A stretch of DNA of 64,000 nt from Glandiceps talaboti. Lineage: Eukaryota; Hemichordata; Enteropneusta; Spengelidae. A program made the position numbers and the translations under genes. Of this stretch, positions 55,505 through 64,000 are shown in pieces. Position 1 is the stretch's first letter, and every line of letters begins with the position of its first letter. A model generated the notes under the pieces. The model ran no database searches and had not been told where the DNA came from. It saw only the letters and a list, made by a program, of their open reading frames with translations. The stretch covers positions 27,182,725 through 27,246,724 of the forward strand of contig NC_135555.1 of assembly GCF_964340395.1 (NCBI RefSeq). The letters run 5' to 3'.

Positions 55505-56425
55505 GTGAATGCTTTAGTACAAGTACATGTACTGCAGTACAGTATGATATGTGAATGCTTTAGTACAAGTACATGTACTGCAGTACAGTATGATATGTGA
55601 ATGCTTTAGTACAAGTACATGTACTGCAGTACAGTATGATATGTGAATGCTTTAGTACAAGTATAAGTATTGCAGTATGGTATGATATGTGAATGCTTTA
55701 GTTCAAGTATTGCAGTATAGTATGATAATTGCAGTATGGTATGATATGTGAATGCTTTAGTTCAAGTATTGCAGTACAGTATGATAATTGCAGTATAGTA
55801 TGATATGTGAATGCTTTAGTACAAGTACATGTACTGCAGTATAGTATGATATGTGAATGCTTTAGTACATGTACTGCAGTATAGTATGATATGTGAATGC
55901 TTTAGTACAAGTACATGTACTGCAGTATAGTATGATATGTGAATGCTTTAGTACAAGTACATGTACTGCAGTATAGTATGATATGTGAATGCTTTAGTAC
56001 AAGTACATGTACTGCAGTATAGTATGATATGTGAATGCTTTACTACAAGTACATGTACTGCAGTATAGTATGATATGTGAATGCTTTAGTACAAGTATTG
56101 CAGTACAGTATGATAATTGCAGTATAGTATGATATGTGAATGCTTTAGTACAAGTACATGTACTGCAGTATAGTATGATATGTGAATGCTTTAGTACATG
56201 TACTGCAGTATAGTATGATATGTGAATGCTTTAGTACAAGTACATGTACTGCAGTATAGTATGATATGTGAATGCTTTAGTACAAGTATTGCAGTACAGT
56301 ATGATAATTGCAGTATAGTATGATATGTGAATGCTTTAGTACAAGTACATGTACTGCAGTATAGTATATGTGAATGCTTTAGTACAAGTATTGCAGTATA
56401 GTATGGTATAGTATGGTATAGATTT
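55505..56425. repeat. 46-bp minisatellite with AGTACATGTACT palindrome
   Basis: About twenty units of GTATGATATGTGAATGCTTT, AGTACAAGTACATGTACTGC, AGTATA. Shorter variants lack the palindrome (…TAGTACAAGTATTGCAGTA) and carry GTATGATAATTGCA. The short and long variants alternate in a higher-order pattern. Non-coding. Confidence 0.95.
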
Positions 56426-56744
56426 CGGCCGGATGCGACACTATCTACAATGCTATTATAGGTGTACACAAACTTTTAGTGTTTTTTTAATCTACTCATC
56501 TGAATATTTTGTTTGAAATTAATTGTAGCTTCCCTGAGAAAAATGATTGTTATTGTTTGAAATGATTTGAAATAATTTTGGCTTTCCTGACAAAACTAAT
56601 TGTTATTGTTATGCAAACCATATGAATAAATTATGCAAATGAGGTGGCTATCAGAATAATCTGTGGAGAACACTGCTCTGCTGTATATGAAAGATTAATA
56701 AAACAAATTAAAAAATAATATGAAATGAAATCGACAACTGCCTA

Positions 56745-57090
56745 AATCAAAGCATTGATGAGAATGAAAAGCAGTCAGAAACAGGGAAAGCAAACAACTG
56801 AACTGGATTAATAACAATTGGCTCAGCATGTTGGAAGTACAAAGACCTGTATTACATTTCATGGTTTGATAAGAAGAATTTTCTGGCCTCTTTCAATAAT
56901 AGTTCTTGTTCAAAATCAAATTTGTTCCCCTGGCATGTAAACATAAAGAGGCCATAAAACTTTTCCTATCAAACCATGAAATGTAATACAAGTCTCTGCT
57001 GTAACAACATGCTGTGCCAGTTGTTATTAATCCAATTCATACATGTATGTTTACTTTCCCTACAAGTTCTGTTCATCGATGCTTTTATTA
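56745..57090. mobile_element. ~345-bp foldback (MITE-like) element
   Basis: Arms of ~145 bp, left 56745-56895 and right 56943-57090, are imperfect reverse complements: GCATTGATGAGAA / CATCGATGC, GGATTAATAACAATTGGCTC / GTTATTAATCC, CAGCATGTTG / CAACATGCTG, TGTATTACATTTCATGGTTT / AAACCATGAAATGTAATACA, TGGCCTCTTT / AAAGAGGCCA. Loop ~47 bp. Non-coding. Confidence 0.8.
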
Positions 57091-57094
57091 TATT

Positions 57095-57800
57095 AGCCCC
57101 ATCTCTGGGGCTACTACGTTGGGCTCCTTCGTCTGTCTGTCCATCCATATCCACCTGTATCTCCAATATGCATGTGCCAATTTCAACCAAACCTGGTACA
57201 AATGTCAGATGTTATAGAGGGCATAGGCACATCACTTGGCTCTACAACCCTCACATTCAAAAATGTGCAAATATCCCTAGCAACAAGACCACACCCATAG
57301 CAACAGCCAAACAGTCGTGTATTTCACAAAGATAACAGGGATTAATAGACAATTGAACAAACATTCAAAAAATGTAAATTTACCTAGCAACAAGACCACG
57401 CCCATAGCAACAGCCAAATTATCACATATATTGGGAAGATAACAACAGGGATTAATAGACAATTGATTAAACGTTCAAAAAATGTATGTAAAGTTGCCTA
57501 GCAACTTGACCATGCCCATAGCAACAGTCAAATAATCATGTATATTACAAAGATATCAGGAATTGAAAGACAAATGAATAAACATTCAATAGCTATATGC
57601 AAATGTGCCTAGCAACAAGACCACGCCCATAGCAACAGCCAAATGATCATGTATATTGCAAAGATAATATCAGGAATTCATACACAAGTGAACAAAAACA
57701 TTAAAAAATGTATGCAAATATATCTAGCAACATGACCACACCCATAGCAACAGCCAAATGATCGCATATATCACAAAGATAGCAACATGGTTGGATAGGC
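57095..57800. repeat. Composite interspersed repeat with CCTAGCAAC tandem units, second locus
   Basis: Starts with a diverged GTTGGGCTCCTTCGTCTGTC module (as GATTGGGTTCCGTCC at 63238). About five ~115-bp units with CTAGCAACAAGACCACACCC, ATAGCAACAGCCAAA, ACAGGGATTAATAGACAATT, ATTCAAAAAATGTA follow. Same family as 32565-33500. Confidence 0.8.
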
Positions 57801-58083
57801 AACTGGATAGTCATTCAGCAAATGAACACTTCTTGTTAGCATGGACTACCATATGGATAAACATTTTTTTTTTAAACTGTACAGTTGTGCTACAACGCCA
57901 TTGGCGGTATTTTTGTTGTAGTTACTACAAGAAATACTTTTTTAGGGTCTATGTCTTCCTTGAAGGCTTGTTTCCTTATTTGTAAAAGTGATGGTACCCA
58001 ATTGAATAGACTGTCACTTGATTGTTACATGTATGTACAATGTACATGTAAGTATACATATTTGTGGCATATGTTCATTATGA

Positions 58084-58224
<141 letters not shown>

Positions 58225-58238
58225 TAGTCAATAGTTAA

Positions 58239-60759
58239 GGTTGAGATGCAGGTTCGTTAGCTCATTTTTCCTCCATCACATTTCACACTAAAGACAAGAT
58301 AAATATACCATTTTTTTCATTAATTATGTCGAGTCTTTGTATGAAGTTGTGGTTTCTGTGGTGATTTTTTACATTTTTAACCATATTATTGATCTGTACC
58401 CAAAAACTGTGTTTTTTGACGATTTTCACTTAAAGCTATTTAACTTTTACAAACAGTTGAATATAGTCCTCTTTTCGACTTCAAATGAAAGCTATGTACA
58501 TAAACAAAAAAACGTTCCTCCGGATTTTTTATTTTGTCTCTCATTGTCTTGTTATAATCATCCAAAGTTGTATTTTTGTGTTTTTTGCATAAATTACCGC
58601 TTTTCACACTTCTCAACGCAATATCTCTTGATTCCCTCAAAAACTAAACAATCCGGAGGAACGTTTTTTCGACACACTGTCTCCGAGTATTGTCTCCAAA
58701 TTTGACGCAGCTGGGACGTTCTGACGCAAAGTTAAATAGCTTTGAACTTCACACAGTATACAAAATAAAGAACGTAGAAAAATGCTAATTAACACAATTG
58801 GACTCCTTCCGCCCGACAAAAGCTTTCAAATTCGACAGACATTGCAACAGCTGTTTTCTGTGACTTGCAAATATGTTACTCAATCCTTGCCATTTGGTTG
58901 TGTACGTTGCTTTGCTACAGACATGAAGAAAATCAGGTATTTTAGGAGTGTCATGAAATGCTACAGATAGAAACGTGTTTGTTTCCCGCGATAAAGGTGT
59001 CAAGTCATCTATTATTCATCTACGGGTGGAGACTTTGGTTTAATCTTTTAATACGGTATGCGTGCCGTTCTCGACATTACATAGTATACTTTCTGGTTTG
59101 GATTCGAAGCTCTTGCTCTACGCAGTTGGTGTTCGTGTTTTGATTCGAATATGGGCTACGTTCCATATTCCTGCTCATGTATTAGGCATTGCTACGTTGT
59201 TGGTGTTTCGTTGAAGACACACAATAAAAAAAGTTAATCCTTTCCCTGAAATCAAATTTCCACACCACGACACCGTACGACATCGGGAATGTTATACAAA
59301 TTGTAAGGAGTGTTACAAAACTACGGTATAAATAATGGTACTTGAACTCACGTCAACAGTTTTTCTTCCACTGCGAGTGACGTTTTATGATACTCGGAGT
59401 CGTAGTAGACATTACCTCATTTATTTAAACTACTTGTACCTTCAAAATCTCCATTTTATAACTTTAATAGCCTTGAGGATCGCTCGGTGCCAAATTCTTT
59501 GCCGTTTACGTTCAGACAGCCTCATCGTAGACGCAAATAAACAACGCAACGCACGTATACTACTACAGTACATGTGACTCGGTGTCGACGTGTCTCGAAA
59601 GTTCACGAAGGATCGAGCCGTGATAAGCCGATCGTTAGAGTGTGGTTGCCACACTCAATTTATAGGACCTTAACCCTAATAATATAATATAGTATGTGAA
59701 GAGGACGTTGTCAAAATCCACCAACGCGAAAGTTCAAAGCTAGTCTACGGCCACGTTCTGTGAATCTTACAGAAACAGAAATGTAATACCCGGAAATCGC
59801 CGATGCAATGTCACGCATCTGACGTGAACTCTCAAGTCTCGAAGATAGCGTGGTTCATTTTCGATGCGCCAACGTGTTGATTAAATCGTTTTATTTTTGT
59901 AAACATCAATTTTTTTCGATCGGCTAAAACAATAAGCCTGCAATACTGTTAGATATTCGAGATTTGTATGTTTTTTTTTTACATGCATGGTACTTGAAAA
60001 CCGTCATCTAATACATCGCCGTCGCGTCGGGTACACTTGAAGGCTGTAGACTAGTGTAGTCACAGTCGCTTGTAAACTGTTATTCCTTTTCCTAAATGGT
60101 TTTATTCTTGTCTATAACGGTCCTAATACAGAACAATGACGTTATTATAGGGATTGGCGATATTCTTATGAAATCGGTAGCAATGTCATACCCCCCCCCC
60201 CCCCCCCCCTCTCCCCCTACGTGTTGTATGTAACTTGTAAGTACCATTTAGGAAAGGAGTAACAGTTTACAAGCGACTGTGCGGCTGTAGTGCAGTGTAG
60301 GCCGCTTCACTGTAACGTTTTTAGCCGATGCACTGGTCAAAATCAACGTGCATAAGTCCAGGTTCAAAGGAGGTATTTTTTTTACTTTTTATTGGTTATA
60401 ACCAAATTTACCGAGTTTGATTGGTTTTGTACAACAACACAGCTAAGAGATAATGTCACGTCAGTCATTGCACAGAGGCCTACTAGCTATGTCTCATTTG
60501 CATATGAAAAGACACTCTTCTGTAATCAACGTTTCTGTCAATCTTCTTTATGTATGCAAATCTTTGTACATAAACATTCAGGAATGAAACCATATAAAAC
60601 ACATATAGCGTTAGAGTTTTTTCATTTCAAATTTATTAATGGAAAAAATGAACGATTTTCAAAAAATCTTTTAACCAAATGATGGCACATACCATGAAGC
60701 TTCATAATGAGCAAAAAAAAAAAAAGGCCAAAATTCACCAACGAACCTGCATCTCATCC
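58239..60759. mobile_element. TTAA-flanked DNA transposon in Rab2 intron 2
   Basis: Ends GGTTGAGATGCAGGTTCGTT and AACGAACCTGCATCTCATCC form ~20-bp inverted repeats (one mismatch), flanked by TTAA on both sides (58235-58238, 60760-60763), the target of piggyBac and Kolobok elements. 2521 bp; no transposase frame recognised. Internal AACGTTCCTCCGGATT (58512-58527) and AATCCGGAGGAACGTT (58651-58666) form a further inverted pair. A separate MITE is nested at 60061-60281. Confidence 0.8.
60061..60281. mobile_element. ~220-bp nested MITE
   Basis: Arms CACAGTCGCTTGTAAACTGT / TATTCCTTTTCCTAAATGGT (60061-60100) and ACCATTTAGGAAAGGAGTAA / CAGTTTACAAGCGACTGTG (60243-60281) are near-perfect inverted 40-mers. 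A C-run sits between. No clear target duplication. Confidence 0.8.
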
Positions 60760-60763
60760 TTAA

Positions 60764-61606
60764 GTTATCAGGAATGACAATAAAACCTGCACAGACTTGA
60801 ATGTAGATTTAATGTATTACTATCATAATGCACAGTCTATAACATTTCTAATTCCAATGAGTCGATGAATAATTCACCACATTAGTTGGGTGATGCACTG
60901 ATCAGCAGGTTGTCCACTGCCCTGTGAAAAAGATAAATCTAACAAATGAAAACACTGATTCACCAGTCTGTGTTTGTTCACATAAAACCATATGGTGGAT
61001 TTGGATTGTCATATGGCAATGGCTTTGTGTTGTGTTGGTGAGTTCAAATGATTTGTTGCATTTAGTTTATTGTTTACATGAATCGACTGGTAATTGCTCA
61101 TATCTATAAATGTGTAAATGGATAAATAAAGTGATTACGTTCCACCTAGGCAACACTTGCCTTAGGATTGTACTACCATGGAATGTATAGGAATTGTTGT
61201 ATTTACTTGTAGAATGTAACACAGAGATTGTTAAAGGTGACATAAAAATGTTAATCCTATGTCAACACTAGCTATTACAACTTCAAGTATCATGGAGAAT
61301 GGAAATCAGACAGAACACTGTGTTAGACCTATAAATATAATAGATATAAATGATACTTGTATTTTTACCTGAGGATGTGATGCAAATGTATTGTACATAT
61401 CTCTCAGAGCAAACAACAGTATAACATGAAAAGGACATAAAATAAACACAATGTGAAAAGTATTTTATCAATTTTAGTGCAGACACACCGTGACAGTTGT
61501 TATGGTAACTGAAGTTGGTAATGCAATGTGGGAAAGTATCCTAATATCTATACATTCAATATCCTGGGTAATTGAAAATTTATCTGTAAAGGGGAAACCC
61601 ATGCCA
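60764..61606. other. Rab2 intron 2, non-coding
   Basis: Begins with a mutated copy of the intron's own first ~35 bp (TTAAGTTATCAGGAATGACAATAAAAC). No exon found. Confidence 0.5.
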
Positions 61607-61911
<305 letters not shown>

Positions 61912-61965
61912 AACACCTTAACATCCTAGTCTTCAATAATTAAGAGTAATGAATAGTAACAGCTT

Positions 61966-62828
61966 TTTAGTATGAGTATGGAAGCAAGTACTTGCGTGGT
62001 ATGAGTATGGAAGCAAGTACTTGTGTGGTATGAGTATGGAAGCAAGTACTTGCGTGGTATGAGTATGGAAGCAAGTACTTGCGTGGTATGAGTATGGAAG
62101 CAAGTACTTGCGTAGTATGAGTATGGAAGCAAGTACTTGCGTGGTATGAGTATGGAAGCAAGTACTTGCATAGTATGAGTATGGAAGCAAGTACTTGTGT
62201 GGTATGAGTATAGAAGCAAGTACTTGGGTAGTATGAGTATGGAAGCAAGTACTTGCGTGGTATGAGTATGGAAGCAAGTACTTGTGTGGTATGAGTATGG
62301 AAGCAAGTACCTGTGTGGTATGAGTATGGAAGCAAGTACTTGCGTGGTATGAGTATGGAAGCAAGTACTTGTGTAGTATGAGTATGGAAGCAAGTACTTG
62401 CGTGGTATGAGTATGGAAGCAAGTACTTGTGTGGTATGAGTATGGAAGCAAGTACTTGTGTAGTATGAGTATGGAAGCAAGTACTTGGGTGGTATGAGTA
62501 TGGAAGCAAGTACTTGGGTGGTATGAGTATGGAAGCAAGTACTTGTGTGGTATGAGTATGGAAGCAAGTACTTGTGTGGTATGAGTATGGAAGCAAGTAC
62601 TTGTGTGGTATGAGTATAGAAGCAAGTACTTGTGAAGTTGTGTGGTATGAGTATGGAAGCAAGTACTTGCGTGGTATGAGTATAGAAGCAAGTACTTGTG
62701 TGGTATGAGTATAGAAGCAAGTACTTGCGTGGTATGAGTATAGAAGCAAGTACTTGCGTAGTATGAGTATAGAAGCAAGTACTTGCGTGGTATGAGTATA
62801 GAAGCAAGTACTTGTGTGGTATGAGTAA
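61966..62828. repeat. 29-bp minisatellite
   Basis: About thirty units of GTATGAGTATGGAAGCAAGT ACTTGCGTG with variable positions (G/A in GTATxGAAG; GCGT/GTGT/GGGT). The unit contains the palindrome-like AAGTACTT. Because 29 is not divisible by 3 and no unit frame has a stop, all three minus-strand frames stay open for 260-341 codons. Confidence 0.98.
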
Positions 62829-63184
62829 TGAACAAACCCCAGTCAAATAATGTTTTGTCCAAAAATTGTACATACACTGTAGTACAAATATCAACATCTT
62901 ACGCATTCCCAAGACATTCACATAACCACACACACCAAATGTATTACCCAAAACATAGACGATCCACCAACAGGATAGTTTATTGTACGATGTTTGTTTG
63001 CATACATTAAGTTAAATAAGCGTTTTCTGTCTGTTTCCAAGTTGTTTACACTCACTGTGACTCAGTGATAGTTGCTAGCTATCCGATATGTTTTTTACTA
63101 AATTTTCCAACCATTTCAAAGTTTACAACTGGTTGAAGACCCCAACAAGATATATAGTATTTTAGGTAAATGCATACATAGTCT

Positions 63185-64000
63185 TGTTGTGTATTTTGTT
63201 AGTCCCCGCCAGGCGAAGTCTGGGATGGGGACTTATGGATTGGGTTCCGTCCGTCCGTCCGTCTGACCATCCAGAGCCGTTTCTTAAAGATGCCTGGACT
63301 GATTTTTTTTCAAACTTGGTACAGGGGCAACATACTATGGCATACATATGCACGTCAATTTGTTTCATGATACGATCCAATATGGCTACCTAGCAGCCAT
63401 TTTGTTTGCGAATTTTCCCTGTCCAAAACCATAACTCAGACATGCTTGAACAGATCTCATTCAAAGTTGGTTTAGGACAGTGTTCTATGACATACATGTG
63501 CATATTCATTGTTGTCGTGACATGATCCAATATGGCTGCCTGGCAGCCATTTTGTTTGCGAATTTTCCATGTCCAAAGCCATAACTCAGACATGCTTGAA
63601 CAGATCTCATTCAAAGTTGGTATTAGGATAGTGTTCGATAACATACATGTGCATATCCATTTTTGTCGTGATACAATCCAATATGGCTGTCTGGCAGCCA
63701 TTTTGTTTGCGAATTTTCCATGTCCAAAGCCATAACTCAGATATGCTTGAACAGATCTCATTCAAAGTTGGTATTAGGACAGTGTTCGATTACATACATG
63801 TGCATATCCATATTTGTCGTGATACAATCCGATATGGCTGACTGGCAGCTATTTTGTTGGCGCAGTTTTCATGTCTAAAGCCATAATGCAGACATGCTTG
63901 AACAGGTTCCTCCCCCCCCCCCCCCCTCAAGAAAATGACAACATAAACTGCCAGTTCCTTAAAACCCAATCATAGCAGGGGGCTATGTCATTCTCAATGA
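63185..64000. repeat. Composite interspersed repeat, 150-bp GGCAGCCATTTTG units
   Basis: Starts near GATTGGGTTCCGTCCGTCCG (63238). About four 150-bp units follow, with TGATCCAATATGGCTGCCTG, GCAGCCATTTTGTTTGCGAA, CATGCTTGAACAGATCTCAT and ATGACATACATGTGCATAT. It ends at GCAGGGGGCTATGTCATTCT near the window end, as the family member at 24700 does. Confidence 0.85.

Noticed and set aside
55161-56425. CRISPR-like regular repeats (28 and 46 bp)
   Set aside because: Units are contiguous with no unique spacers and the genome is eukaryotic; simple minisatellites.
58337-58705. 122-codon frame inside the TTAA element, tested as a transposase
   Set aside because: Aromatic-rich with no catalytic acid pattern; frame is chance AT-rich openness.
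61926-62951. Three overlapping minus-strand frames of 260-341 codons
   Set aside because: They are translations of the 29-bp minisatellite in three frames; the peptide repeats every 29 residues and no frame is favoured.

Overview
The window looks like AT-rich nuclear DNA of a marine invertebrate animal. The lines of evidence are spliced genes with consensus GT..AG junctions, long introns, abundant micro- and minisatellites, and fossils of L2/CR1-like non-LTR, BEL/Pao and cut-and-paste transposons. I cannot fix the phylum; a deuterostome (hemichordate, lancelet) or a spiralian are all possible.

Layout. 1-3.1 kb: no recognisable gene. 3.1-10.1 kb: a colinear, same-strand cluster of about nine virus-derived genes. 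It includes a degraded double-jelly-roll-type major capsid protein, a degraded A32/FtsK-like packaging ATPase, and several small membrane or coiled-coil proteins, some still uninterrupted. I read it as an endogenous Polinton/adintovirus/PLV-like DNA virus, or the structural half of one; no polymerase, integrase or protease is visible. 10.1-12.5 kb: duplicated non-coding repeats and a foldback. 12.8-31.3 kb: an HSF5-like heat-shock-factor gene. Its first coding exon (13033-14194) carries the DNA-binding domain; a phase-compatible last exon lies at 29454-30361 after a ~15 kb intron. The intron holds inverted-repeat transposons, a DEDDh-exonuclease remnant, a SAP mini-ORF and an antisense candidate exon. 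31.6-52.8 kb: intergenic transposon mosaic with several clear nested insertions. 53.06 kb to the end: the start of a Rab2 gene (exon 1 at 53061-53106, exon 2 at 58103-58174, remainder beyond the window), whose introns hold satellites and a TTAA-flanked transposon.

The two host genes (HSF5-like, Rab2) lie on the + strand and show no functional link. The virus-like cluster is the most unusual block: its gene order, AT-rich gene-start spacers and mixture of broken and intact frames deserve comparison with related clusters elsewhere. The second theme is transposons whose long arms are built from short tandem repeats; one of these, at 43675-47714, also contains a ~1 kb satellite made of its own terminal motif. 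All assignments come from reading the sequence; no database search was run.
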